Shown here: in pieces, positions 9,723 through 18,817 of the stretch
How the letters are laid out: each line of letters opens with the position of its first letter
Numbering within the stretch: position 1 is the first letter of the stretch
From: Aquimarina sp. TRL1
Lineage (GTDB): Bacteria > Bacteroidota > Bacteroidia > Flavobacteriales > Flavobacteriaceae
Assembly (NCBI RefSeq): GCF_013365535.1
Contig: NZ_CP053590.1
Coordinates: 1,664,501-1,728,500, forward strand
Direction: 5' to 3'
Length of the DNA stretch: 64,000 nt
Made by a program: the position numbers and the translations under genes
The notes under the pieces: generated by a model
The model's database searches: none
Seen by the model: only the letters and a program-made list of their open reading frames with translations
What the model was told of the DNA's origin: nothing

Positions 9723-10691
9723 TTAATTAAGCTTTAGCTGTAAATAGACTGGAAAATGGTCGCTATATCCCCCTTTATACCGTTTTCCTGAGTAGGTTCT
9801 AAAGGGTCTTCCTTTATGCCTTCCTTTATAAATTTTTAGAAAATCATCATCAAAAATTGCTGCTTTGGAAAAACTGTGTTTTCCTTTTTCGTATCGATGA
9901 AAATTATGTGTAAAAATAATCTGATCAAAAAGGTTCCATTGATTTCTATAATTAAGGCTTCCACTGTACTTAGTTAGTAATTGCTCCATTGGATTAAAGA
10001 GATCTTCTTGTACCAGATGTTCTTTTACACTCTCACAGGAAGGGTCATCATTAAAATCTCCCATGATGATAATTTTTGCTTCCGGATCACCTTCTCTAAT
10101 TCGATCAATTACTTCTCTATTTTTTTCTGCTGCTACAATCCTTTTATCAGCCGTCGATGCTGCTCCGTCTCTTCTGGAAGGCCAATGATTGACCAAAATA
10201 TGTATTTCTTCGCCATGGAGTCGTCCGGTAACCCATAAGATATCCCGGGTATAATCCCGTTCACCATTATCGTTATATACCAGTACAGTTATACTCTCGG
10301 AATGCAACAGCTCGAAATGTTCTTTCTGGTAGAGTAATCCTACATCAATCCCTCGTTCATCCGGAGAATTATAATGTACAATTCCGTAGTGTTTATTCAT
10401 TAAGTGTTTTGACGCCACAAGATCCTCCAGTACTTTCCTGTTTTCAATTTCTGCTACTCCAACAATTACCGGTGCTTTTCCAGAACAAGCAAATCCGATA
10501 TTCGAAATAGCGGTTCCTAATTTGGTAATTTTCTTCTCATATCGTTTTATGCTCCATCTTTTTTCTGCATCTGGTAGAAAATCATCATCCAGAGTTTTAG
10601 TATCATCAATGGTATCAAACAGGTTTTCCAGATTATAAAATGCCACTGTGTGGAGATTGGTTGCTTTCTTCTTAAAATATTTAGTTGCCAT
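9723..10691 (-). CDS. Endonuclease/exonuclease/phosphatase family protein, probably cytoplasmic
   Basis: A 322-residue EEP-fold phosphodiesterase. Catalytic motifs in order: VAFYNLENLFDT (Asn), VAEIENRKVLEDL (Glu), VNHWPSRRDG, IIMGDFNDDP (Asp/Asn), WNLFDQIIF and YSDHFPVYLQL (Asp-His). The ATG at 10691 was chosen because its N-terminus matches the paralogue at 14732-15787 where the domain begins. A longer frame to 10847 would overlap hflX; an ATG at 10763 would add a hydrophobic leader with a cysteine, so export cannot be fully excluded. The substrate is unknown; nucleic acid or another phosphodiester is likely. Confidence 0.88.
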   Translation of the reverse strand: MATKYFKKKATNLHTVAFYNLENLFDTIDDTKTLDDDFLPDAEKRWSIKRYEKKITKLGTAISNIGFACSGKAPVIVGVAEIENRKVLEDLVASKHLMNKHYGIVHYNSPDERGIDVGLLYQKEHFELLHSESITVLVYNDNGERDYTRDILWVTGRLHGEEIHILVNHWPSRRDGAASTADKRIVAAEKNREVIDRIREGDPEAKIIIMGDFNDDPSCESVKEHLVQEDLFNPMEQLLTKYSGSLNYRNQWNLFDQIIFTHNFHRYEKGKHSFSKAAIFDDDFLKIYKGRHKGRPFRTYSGKRYKGGYSDHFPVYLQLKLN

Positions 10692-10810
10692 AGCAGTAAA
10701 ATTACATGCAAATACTGAAAGTACAAATTCATGAGCAGACAATATTGTACATTTGCACATTAAGTAGTATAAATATACTGTCGTAGTATCGAAAGCACAA
10801 AAGTTAATCA

Positions 10811-12025
10811 ATGTTAGAAAAGAAGGATATTGCCTATGAAAAAGCAATTTTAATAGGTATCATAACAAAGAATCAAGATGAGGAAAAGCTAAATGAGTTT
10901 TTGGATGAGTTGGCGTTTCTAACCTATACTGCCGGAGGAGAAGTTGTTAAGCGATTTACCCAAAAGATGGATGTTCCGAATTCCAAGACATTTATCGGTA
11001 CGGGGAAAATGGAAGATGTAAAAGCATATGTAGAGCAACACGATATTGGTACAGTGGTTTTTGATGATGAACTCAGTCCTGCTCAGCAGCGCAATATCGA
11101 ACGTATTCTCAAAGCGAAAATTATCGATCGTACGAATTTGATTTTGGATATTTTTGCCCAACGGGCACAAACCAGTTATGCCAGAACTCAGGTAGAACTT
11201 GCACAATATCAATACTTGTTACCCCGATTAACCGGGCTGTGGACTCACTTGGAAAGACAGCGTGGAGGAATTGGAATGCGTGGTCCTGGAGAAACAGAAA
11301 TCGAGACGGACCGTCGTATCGTTCGGGATCGTATCTCTTTGCTAAAAAAGAAATTACTCACTATTGATAAACAAATGGCAACTCAGCGCGGAAACCGGGG
11401 GAAACTCGTTCGTGTTGCACTGGTGGGATATACCAATGTAGGGAAATCCACCCTGATGAATGTCATCGCTAAGAGTAAGGTATTTGCAGAGAATAAACTC
11501 TTTGCTACCCTGGATACCACCGTAAGAAAAGTGGTGATCGGGAATCTTCCTTTTTTACTTAGTGATACCGTAGGGTTTATCAGAAAATTGCCTACCCAAT
11601 TAGTAGAAAGTTTTAAAAGTACCCTGGATGAAGTACGAGAGGCGGACCTCCTTCTTCATGTGGTAGATATTTCTCACCCTCAGTTCGAAGATCATATCGA
11701 GTCGGTAAATGGTATTCTAAAAGAAATCGAGAGTATGGGAAAACCGACAATTATGGTATTTAATAAGATCGATGCCTATCAGCATGAAACCATTGATGAA
11801 GATGATCTGACCACAGAAAGAACTCCTGCTCATTATACCTTAGAGGAATGGAAACAAACCTGGATGAGTCGTATCGGGGATAATGCCTTGTTTATCTCGG
11901 CAATTAATAAACAGAACATGGAAACTTTTAGAAAAAGAGTCTATAAAGAAGTTCGGGAAATTCATGTCACACGATTTCCTTATAACAATTTTCTATATCC
12001 AGAATTTGTCGAAGAAGAAGAATAA
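10811..12025 (+). CDS. hflX: GTPase HflX
   Basis: A 404-residue ribosome-associated GTPase; family members split or rescue stalled 70S ribosomes under stress. The N-terminal HflX domain includes FIGTGKMEDVKAYV and FDDELSPAQQRN. Then a helical linker with RGGIGMRGPGETEIETDRR. G motifs: G1 GYTNVGKST, G3 DTVGFI, G4 NKID, G5 ISA. It is divergent from the EEP gene. A -7-like TACATTTG lies at 10748-10755 but has no clear -33 partner. An rho-independent-like hairpin follows the stop. Confidence 0.95.
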   Translation: MLEKKDIAYEKAILIGIITKNQDEEKLNEFLDELAFLTYTAGGEVVKRFTQKMDVPNSKTFIGTGKMEDVKAYVEQHDIGTVVFDDELSPAQQRNIERILKAKIIDRTNLILDIFAQRAQTSYARTQVELAQYQYLLPRLTGLWTHLERQRGGIGMRGPGETEIETDRRIVRDRISLLKKKLLTIDKQMATQRGNRGKLVRVALVGYTNVGKSTLMNVIAKSKVFAENKLFATLDTTVRKVVIGNLPFLLSDTVGFIRKLPTQLVESFKSTLDEVREADLLLHVVDISHPQFEDHIESVNGILKEIESMGKPTIMVFNKIDAYQHETIDEDDLTTERTPAHYTLEEWKQTWMSRIGDNALFISAINKQNMETFRKRVYKEVREIHVTRFPYNNFLYPEFVEEEE

Positions 12026-12060
12026 ATAACCTCCACGGGAAAATATTGATTATCGAATAA

Positions 12061-12091
12061 AAAACAGCTCTCGGGTATTGAGGGCTGTTTT
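12061..12091 (+). terminator. Terminator after hflX
   Basis: A 12-bp stem (12061-12072 with 12080-12091) containing one G-U pair, 36 bases after the hflX stop; the right arm ends in a T run. Confidence 0.75.
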
Positions 12092-12380
12092 ATCAACACT
12101 ACCTTGGGGTATTATACTCCGAGGTATTTTACTTTTTATCACTGAATTTCTTATCTGAAAATTAAAAAATATACCGTATAAAATCCGGGTAGTGAGCCTC
12201 TTTATATTAGTAAAAACTACGCTCAGATCAATACCCATAAAAATCCTGTTGTTATGCAGTATCCGGCGAATGATAAGAGCGGTTATATTTGCATTCGACG
12301 TAACTGCATAGGTTCTACGTTGATTGGGTATTATTTTCAAATTTATTTTTCTTATAGCAATATGCTATGGAGGAGTAAAA

Positions 12381-12415
12381 ACGGCTTTATTCTGTAGCAC
12401 TAAGAATAAAGCCGT
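12381..12415 (+). terminator. Strong orphan hairpin with T run
   Basis: A perfect 13-bp stem (12381-12393 with 12403-12415), 9-base loop, followed by ATTTTTTT. It has the form of an intrinsic terminator, but the nearest upstream gene (hflX) already has one 290 bases earlier. It may end a short transcript from 12100-12380. Confidence 0.6.
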
Positions 12416-12452
12416 ATTTTTTTGTGTTCCAACGGCACTGTCAAAGACCAAT

Positions 12453-12502
12453 ACCCCGAGACTTGCCTTGAAATTGAAAATTTGTTTCCCACGAATGCCT
12501 CG
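12453..12502 (+). repeat. Dispersed intergenic repeat, copy A
   Basis: Core CCGAGACTTGCCTTGAAATT followed by GAAAATTTGTTTCC. The same core occurs inverted at 20261-20303, partly at 39331-39374, and in the same orientation at 27455-27502. It is a degenerate family in gene-free gaps with no coding capacity. Confidence 0.6.
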
Positions 12503-12637
12503 CAGACCAGTCCCAAAGTGGTTTGCTTTCTAATTAGGGCGTTTTATAAACATATTTTTTTATGATTGTCTCTGTAATTGGTTTTAAGGTTTCTCCGGTA
12601 GCTACAAAACAGAGTATAACGAACCATAGTCCAAACA

Positions 12638-12667
12638 GGCTTTGACTTCTTTATAGAAATCAAAGCC
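12638..12667 (-). terminator. Possible terminator of the PSD-like gene
   Basis: GGCTTTGA at 12638-12645 pairs with TCAAAGCC at 12660-12667, with an inner TTCT/AGAA match after one mismatch. It lies 78 bases past the stop of the reverse-strand PSD-like gene. No good T run follows, so it is weak. Confidence 0.45.
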
Positions 12668-12745
12668 ATTGTTATAATTTCTGCCTATCTAAGGCTGATC
12701 ATTGAGAACCAGGTATGTTCACCGATCAAGTGTCAGGCATATGAT

Positions 12746-14548
12746 TTATGCACCTATGGTTATGTTATTGATAAACAACTGTCCCGTAGCCTGATCATCC
12801 AGACTAATAGCAATAATATTCTGCCCGGTTGTCAGTAAATAATCCGCTACTAACTGAGTGGCAGTGCTAAAGTTTCCATCCTTGGGAGCTATCCTACATA
12901 CTACAACTCCATTTACCCGAACGGTCGCAGGGGCATTGGCAACCCCATCTACTAATGCTGCACAGACCGACATTTTTAGGTTAAAATAGACCGGTTCATC
13001 GACATACAATTGGAAATCGATGACTCCCTTATGCAGCAATGCCCAGGTAGCGTAGGTCTCATTATATTGTGCATGTGTATATCCTGCGATAGAAAGCTGT
13101 GATGTAGGAATTGGGGCAGCAACACTAAGATCCAGAGATTGGTTGAGAATGACTGTTTTCCACATACCTATTTTAGCCCCTATTAGAGTGACTTCTCCTC
13201 CTGTACCAGAACTGCCGCTAGCTACTACCGGATCCTGATCATAAGGAACCCCATCGCTGTTTTCAAAAATCAATTTTTTACCCGGTAATCGTTCATAAAT
13301 AACAGCAAAAGAAGATCCTCCATAATTAAACATTCCCATTTCCTGTCCCTTGGTTACTGTAGCTCCTGCTACTAAATTCGAATCAAATGAGATGGTTGAA
13401 ACTTCACTCATTCCTAATGGTATACAGCAAATATGTCCATATTCTTTGGTTTTGAAAACGATAATCCCCCGGGCATTAACCTCTGCCAGATAGGGTAGTG
13501 ATGCGGTGGTAGCCCCTCCAAAATCCGGAAGCACCAGTTTATTAAAGAAGCATCCGGGAACTACAAAAGGAGTAAACAAAACCGTTGCGTTTGCCGGACA
13601 CCACCATCGGTGAAAATTATATGGATTCAGGTAGGTCTGGAATATGTACCCGCCACTAAAAATATTGATCAAATCATGTTGATCAATCAGCTCTTGCTGT
13701 TCCGGAACAGAAGAACTAAGAATATCAGATAAGGAATATTGCATATCCTTAAACCAGAATACATCCTTCTTCTTAATGTTAGCTCTCCAGCGGTACATAG
13801 ATCCATCATTAGGACATATCAGTGTACGATTAGACATCGGATCACTAATCGGACGTTCTTTATTTCTGTCCTTGAACTCTCTGGTAAAAAAGGAGTTCCA
13901 GGACTTCCAATACGGAAGTGTTTCTGAGTCTTTTTTCCAGATAGGAAAATCATACTGCTCCTTTGCTGTAGTAGAAAGCCATTGCTCATTCTCATGCCTG
14001 AATCCTACATTAGACGCAGGAGAATCAAGAAACGTATTCCATTCATTGAGAATATTGACCATATATTGATTGAACATTGGTAATCGAAATAAAGTGCTTC
14101 CACTCAGAGTCGGATCAATCCCCACCACATATGCAGAAAAAGGAAGCCCTACCAGATCGTAATCAATAAATTGTGGTGCTTCTGTAAGAATTGCATTAAA
14201 TGTATGGAGTAAATCATCCTTATCCCGGATTCTCGGAACCTTATCTGATGTAACCTCTGGTAATCCGGATGCCAGAATATTAGCATTTTCCTTACAGGCA
14301 TTGTCTACCAAATACTTAATTACCGGATTAGATTCTATAAAATCGTCCAATGCCTGGATACAGGGTGCCAATGTCGTTCTTTTTTTGGTCAATACCTTGT
14401 TTAGGTATTTTTGCAGGCTAGGACTACCTCTCTCCGGGAGCCACCCGACATTGATATTAAAATACTTATATCGCTTTTGGGATACCTGTTCTACTGCTCT
14501 AGAAATTGTTTCTGTTTCTTCATAGGTACTTATTCCATGTTCATTCAT
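12746..14548 (-). CDS. Phosphatidylserine decarboxylase-like protein with extra C-terminal domain
   Basis: A 600-residue protein. Residues about 40-190 resemble the PSD-associated N-terminal domain (PF12588 type): DDFIESNPVIKYLVD, GLPFSAYVVGIDPT, LNEWNTFLDSPAS. Residues about 200-440 match the PS-decarboxylase fold, with YNFHRWWCPANATV (catalytic His region) and, near residues 408-417, FNYGGSSFAV, the self-cleavage GGSS site that creates the pyruvoyl group. Residues about 455-600 are an additional domain (YTHAQYNETYATWALLHKG, then a beta-rich tail ending in LFINNITIGA), perhaps a carbohydrate- or ligand-binding fold. No signal peptide is seen. The substrate need not be phosphatidylserine; PF12588 proteins are poorly characterised. 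It stands alone between two EEP genes. Confidence 0.8.
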   Translation of the reverse strand: MNEHGISTYEETETISRAVEQVSQKRYKYFNINVGWLPERGSPSLQKYLNKVLTKKRTTLAPCIQALDDFIESNPVIKYLVDNACKENANILASGLPEVTSDKVPRIRDKDDLLHTFNAILTEAPQFIDYDLVGLPFSAYVVGIDPTLSGSTLFRLPMFNQYMVNILNEWNTFLDSPASNVGFRHENEQWLSTTAKEQYDFPIWKKDSETLPYWKSWNSFFTREFKDRNKERPISDPMSNRTLICPNDGSMYRWRANIKKKDVFWFKDMQYSLSDILSSSVPEQQELIDQHDLINIFSGGYIFQTYLNPYNFHRWWCPANATVLFTPFVVPGCFFNKLVLPDFGGATTASLPYLAEVNARGIIVFKTKEYGHICCIPLGMSEVSTISFDSNLVAGATVTKGQEMGMFNYGGSSFAVIYERLPGKKLIFENSDGVPYDQDPVVASGSSGTGGEVTLIGAKIGMWKTVILNQSLDLSVAAPIPTSQLSIAGYTHAQYNETYATWALLHKGVIDFQLYVDEPVYFNLKMSVCAALVDGVANAPATVRVNGVVVCRIAPKDGNFSTATQLVADYLLTTGQNIIAISLDDQATGQLFINNITIGA

Positions 14549-14731
14549 AGTTGTATCATTTAGTTCGTGTTTATTATACTGACTGTAGATCTCATAAGAA
14601 TTGTTTTTCTAAACACTTCCTATGGTCAGTAGCAACTATAAGATACAATGACCCTCCTAACCCTACACTACGCATAAATACCTGATTTTAACTTATTTGA
14701 TAAACCATCGAATATATAATACTCTGATACC

Positions 14732-15787
14732 TCATTCTTTTACAGGATATAGCAGGTGAATATAAACAGGGTAATGATCACTATATCCTCCTGTATACAC
14801 CCCTCCGGAATAAGTTCTATAAGGGTATCCTTTATAAGCCCCTTCTTGTACCAATAAATAAGGTTTTATAAAAACCGCTGCTTTATATAAAAACAATCCC
14901 TCATCAGATGGTCTGCTCAAAGATGGAGAAACAAGTATTTGGTCAAATAGATTCCAATGATCTCTATAAGCAAGAGAACCGATTCCTTTGGCAGCAAGTT
15001 GTTCCATAGGGTTATAAAAGGTCTTGGGAGGAGCTTTATCAGGAGAGGATACTGCTCCCAATACCTTCTTTATACTATCGTCATCGGGATCATCATTAAA
15101 ATCACCCATTGTAATAATTTTGGCATAAGGATCAATTCCATAGATGGAATCAGTAATTCGTTTATTCAATAATGCTGCCTGTTTTCGTTTATAACTACTT
15201 TTTTCTTTACCTCCTCTTCGTGAAGGCCAATGATTGACTATTAAATAAATAAGTGAGCCGTCGAGATACCCACTTACTACTAATTGGTCTCTGGTATATA
15301 CCCGTTTCGAAGGGTCCGTATGTTCATATAATAGCAATTCATAAGAAAGCGAATGAGTAGGTTTGAAATGATGTGATTGATACAATAATCCCACATCAAT
15401 TCCCCTTTTATCAGGGGAGTCGTAATGAATAATGCGGTATGTTTTTTCTGCCAAAGCAGGTTGTGCAATAAGTTCCTCCAGTACTGACAGGTTTTCAACT
15501 TCAGCTACTCCCAGAAGTACCGGAGTGTTTTTAGCCTGGTCTATACCTATATCCGCAATAACCTTAGATAGATTTTTTAGTTTATTTTGATATCGTTTCT
15601 TGGTCCAGTGGTCTGCTCCATCGGGTGTACGATCGTCATCAAACGTATTGGGATTATTAATAGTATCGAATAAATTCTCGAGATTATAAAACCCCAGAGT
15701 ATGAATATGATATGTTTTTTTGGGTTGCCCCCAGAGTAAGAAGTATGGAATGATAAAAAGAGAGCAAAAAACATATGGTTTTTTCAT
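14732..15787 (-). CDS. Exported endonuclease/exonuclease/phosphatase family protein
   Basis: A 351-residue paralogue of the EEP protein at 9723-10691, sharing FYNLENLFDTI, GVAEVENLSVLEEL, VNHWPSRRGG, IITMGDFNDDPDDDS, WNLFDQILVS and YSDHYPVYIHL. It differs by a clear signal peptide (KKPYVFCSLFIIPYFLLWGQ), so it should act in the periplasm or outside. It is divergent from the TonB-dependent receptor gene, 132 bases away. Probably cleaves phosphodiesters; the substrate is unknown. Confidence 0.88.
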   Translation of the reverse strand: MKKPYVFCSLFIIPYFLLWGQPKKTYHIHTLGFYNLENLFDTINNPNTFDDDRTPDGADHWTKKRYQNKLKNLSKVIADIGIDQAKNTPVLLGVAEVENLSVLEELIAQPALAEKTYRIIHYDSPDKRGIDVGLLYQSHHFKPTHSLSYELLLYEHTDPSKRVYTRDQLVVSGYLDGSLIYLIVNHWPSRRGGKEKSSYKRKQAALLNKRITDSIYGIDPYAKIITMGDFNDDPDDDSIKKVLGAVSSPDKAPPKTFYNPMEQLAAKGIGSLAYRDHWNLFDQILVSPSLSRPSDEGLFLYKAAVFIKPYLLVQEGAYKGYPYRTYSGGVYTGGYSDHYPVYIHLLYPVKE

Positions 15788-15919
15788 AATTTTTTTATAT
15801 TTACTTGATTTTTAGTTAAATATAGCGAATATCAACGTACACCTCCCCAGAATATTTCTTTTTAACAGCGACTCTTAAAACCTTGAAAAGGACTTCTTTT
15901 CAAGCAAAACCATATCAGT

Positions 15920-18802
15920 ATGAATTGTATTGAGCTTAGAAGAAGGCTACTTTCTTTTTTGCTGCTATACGGAATGTACTTACAGCTATTTGCCCAACAA
16001 GTAACCAGTATCTCTGGGCAGGTTCGAGATGAACATACGCATCAAGCTGTAAAAGATGTTATAGTAAGCATAGAAGGGATTTCCTCCAGAACCATATCTG
16101 ACAATCAGGGTGCTTTTTCTCTTAAGAATATCCGGATTCCAATCGGGGAACATTACATCATTTTTTATAAAAAAGGGTACAAAAAGAAAAAATACCCCAT
16201 TACTATTCATCCAAAGGAAATACTTGCATTAGGAATTGTTTTTATCGAATATGATGCGGTCTTTTACAATGATGAAATAGGAACTATCACCATCTCTGAT
16301 GAAGAAATAGGAGCTCCTGTTTATGATATTTTAGACGCTCCTGATGTTTTACATGCTACAAAAGATGCTTTTCTAAGTGCACTAGCTTATGATTTTAGTA
16401 CTACATTTCATCGATATCGCCGCGTTGGAAGTCAAAAAACACAGGTGTTGCTCAACGGTTTATCCCTGCATTCACTAGCTACATATCGTCCGCAATGGAG
16501 TAGTTGGGGTGGGTTAAATGATATTACAAAGCATCAGGAATTTACTACCGGAATTACTGCGAATGAATACGTGTTTGGAAGTTTGGGAGGAGTAACCAAT
16601 ATAAACATGAGTGCTTCTTCACTCCCTAAAGGAGGAAAGATATCATTTGCCAATTCCAACAGAACATTTGGCAACAGGTTAATGGCGACTTATAGTACAG
16701 GGCTATCTCCAAAAAACACAGCTTATACCATTTCATTAAGCAAAAGAAAAACGGAAGAAGGTTTAATAGAAGGAACCTATTATAATGGAATTTCTTTTTT
16801 TCTGGCAGCTGAAAAAAAATGGAAAAAACACAGCTTGCAATTAGCAGGAATCTATACACCTCTAAAAAGAGGAAAATATACAGCTATTACAGAAGAAGTT
16901 TTTCGGTTAAAAGGAAGATATTACAATCCGTATTGGGGATATCAAAACGGAATATTTAGAAATGCTGCTGTCAGAAAAACTGAAAAGCCAATTGCATTCA
17001 TCTCCCACGATTGGAAAATATCTGATAAGGTACAACTGTTTACTAATATTGCGTTCCAAACAGGTAAAACTACAAACAGTAGTATCGATATTGGAGGAAC
17101 TGATATCATACAGATATCCGATAATATACAATTTATAAGTGGTGGAGGTAATAGCAGATGGTCTAATCCCATGCATCCCGCAAATTTACCAAGTTATTAC
17201 TTACAAACAACTAAAGGACATAATTACAAAAATGCCTTTTTAGCTACTCAAAGATTTCAGGAAAACGGACAACTTAACTGGGATAATTTGATTCGAGCGA
17301 ATAGTATCACGCGGCAAGAAGGAAAAAATGCTACGTATGCTATTCGGGAAGATATTGAAAAAGCAACACAATGGAATGGAGCGAGTCAATGGCGTATAAA
17401 ACCAACAGATAACCTGAAGTTTAATGGGGCTGTCAATTATAAAAAAGAACACAATCGTTATTATGCAATAATCGGAGATCTATTGGGAGGAACTCAATTT
17501 TTAGATGTAGATGCTTTTGTTAGCAACAGTGAACTTTCTAATGAAGAAAAAATCCATTATGCCCAGAACAACCTAAAAACACCTAATAGGCTTGTCACAG
17601 AAGGAGATACTTATAAATACGACTATACTATGTTTTCAGAAACGATCAATGGGTTTTCTCAGTGTTCCTGGAATTCCAAGACAATAGATATTTATCTGGG
17701 AGGACAGCTTTCCACTACTGCACATCAACGAGAAGGTTCCTATGAAAATGGAAAATTTAAAGGTGTTGCTTCTCTGGGTAAAAGCGATAAAGCACATTTT
17801 GTCAATTATGGTATCAAAGGGGGAATTTCTTTTCACATCTATGGGAAACATTCGTTTCGGCTAGCAGGAATGTACGGAACAGAAGCCCCTGGATGGAGAC
17901 AGGTTTTTATTTCTCCAAGAGAAAGTAATATTCAAGTAAAAGAAGTTACTTCAAAACCTCTCAAAAGTGAACAAATACTATCGACTGAGCTAGAATACTT
18001 ATACCGAGGAAATCGTATTACTACAAAATTGACTGCTTTTTATTCAACGCTGCAACATACATCAAACGTATCTTCTTTTTATACAACAGCATTAGCAGGA
18101 ACGGCACAAGAATTTATTCGCGAAGTTCTGGTAGATGCTGATCAAAAAAGTATGGGAGTAGAGATAGGAGCCTCTTGCCAGATCCTTTCTGGTTTAGAAC
18201 TAAAAACTGCCGCTTCTATAGGAAGTGCTCTTTATACAAACAACCCCAACCTTATGATTACCGGAACTGGGGATTTTTTGAGAAAACAGGGAGGAACACT
18301 ATCATTGGGAAAATCATTCCTAAAAGGGTATCATATCCCTACAGGTCCTGAAATTGCAGCACAATTGGGAATCTCCTATCGGGATCCTCAATTCTGGTGG
18401 ACTGGGATTTCTGCCAATTATTTTGCAAATGCAAGAATTAATAGCAGTCCCTTTACCAGGACACTTAATTTTATTCAGGACACCGATGGACAGCCCTTTA
18501 ATGAGTACGACCCGCTTATCGCCAGAGAACTGTTGCAACAAGAAACATTAGGCAGTTATTTTCTGGTTAATATCATAGGAGGAAAATCATGGAAGTGGCA
18601 AAGAAAATATACGTTAGGTTGCTTTGCCAGTATAAACAATGTGCTAAACACATTATATAAAACAGGAGGATTCGAACAAGTTAGAAAAGGAAATTACAGA
18701 CAACTATTGGAAGCGTCAGAAACAACTACCCCTGTATACGGAAATCGATACTACTACGGATATGGCACTTCTTATTATATCAACCTATATGTACGCTTTT
18801 AA
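15920..18802 (+). CDS. TonB-dependent receptor
   Basis: A 960-residue outer-membrane active transporter. Signal peptide ending LQLFAQ near residue 26; a carboxypeptidase-regulatory-like beta sandwich follows (ISGQVRDEHTHQAVKDVIVS, residues about 31-110); then a plug region (DILDAPDVLHATKDAFLSAL, VLLNGLSLHS, GSLGGVTNINM) and a long barrel ending in YYINLYVRF with a C-terminal aromatic residue. The DUF5689 lipoprotein gene follows after 15 bases. Context with secreted and exported EEP enzymes suggests uptake of nucleic-acid breakdown products or phosphate-containing compounds; this is inference. Confidence 0.9.
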   Translation: MNCIELRRRLLSFLLLYGMYLQLFAQQVTSISGQVRDEHTHQAVKDVIVSIEGISSRTISDNQGAFSLKNIRIPIGEHYIIFYKKGYKKKKYPITIHPKEILALGIVFIEYDAVFYNDEIGTITISDEEIGAPVYDILDAPDVLHATKDAFLSALAYDFSTTFHRYRRVGSQKTQVLLNGLSLHSLATYRPQWSSWGGLNDITKHQEFTTGITANEYVFGSLGGVTNINMSASSLPKGGKISFANSNRTFGNRLMATYSTGLSPKNTAYTISLSKRKTEEGLIEGTYYNGISFFLAAEKKWKKHSLQLAGIYTPLKRGKYTAITEEVFRLKGRYYNPYWGYQNGIFRNAAVRKTEKPIAFISHDWKISDKVQLFTNIAFQTGKTTNSSIDIGGTDIIQISDNIQFISGGGNSRWSNPMHPANLPSYYLQTTKGHNYKNAFLATQRFQENGQLNWDNLIRANSITRQEGKNATYAIREDIEKATQWNGASQWRIKPTDNLKFNGAVNYKKEHNRYYAIIGDLLGGTQFLDVDAFVSNSELSNEEKIHYAQNNLKTPNRLVTEGDTYKYDYTMFSETINGFSQCSWNSKTIDIYLGGQLSTTAHQREGSYENGKFKGVASLGKSDKAHFVNYGIKGGISFHIYGKHSFRLAGMYGTEAPGWRQVFISPRESNIQVKEVTSKPLKSEQILSTELEYLYRGNRITTKLTAFYSTLQHTSNVSSFYTTALAGTAQEFIREVLVDADQKSMGVEIGASCQILSGLELKTAASIGSALYTNNPNLMITGTGDFLRKQGGTLSLGKSFLKGYHIPTGPEIAAQLGISYRDPQFWWTGISANYFANARINSSPFTRTLNFIQDTDGQPFNEYDPLIARELLQQETLGSYFLVNIIGGKSWKWQRKYTLGCFASINNVLNTLYKTGGFEQVRKGNYRQLLEASETTTPVYGNRYYYGYGTSYYINLYVRF

Positions 18803-18817
18803 AAAAAACAAATCAGC

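Larger units (their letters stand above)
12026..12745. other. 720-base intergenic region with hairpins and a dispersed repeat, no gene seen
   Basis: This gap holds the hflX terminator (12061-12091), a second strong hairpin (12381-12415), a copy of the dispersed repeat (12453-12502) and a hairpin before the PSD-like gene end (12638-12667). Short reading frames at 12050-12340 (minus) and 12324-12533 (plus) show no family features and run through these structures, so I treat the gap as non-coding. Confidence 0.6.

Noticed and set aside
12381..12415. Possible small RNA ending at the orphan terminator
   Set aside because: A terminator shape alone does not show a transcript; no promoter was found upstream.
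12050..12533. Two short reading frames (minus 12050-12340, plus 12324-12533)
   Set aside because: They run through terminator hairpins and a dispersed repeat and show no family motifs or signal peptides.
13739..14525. Plus-strand frames opposite the PSD-like gene
   Set aside because: No recognisable motifs; the reverse strand encodes a complete conserved protein.
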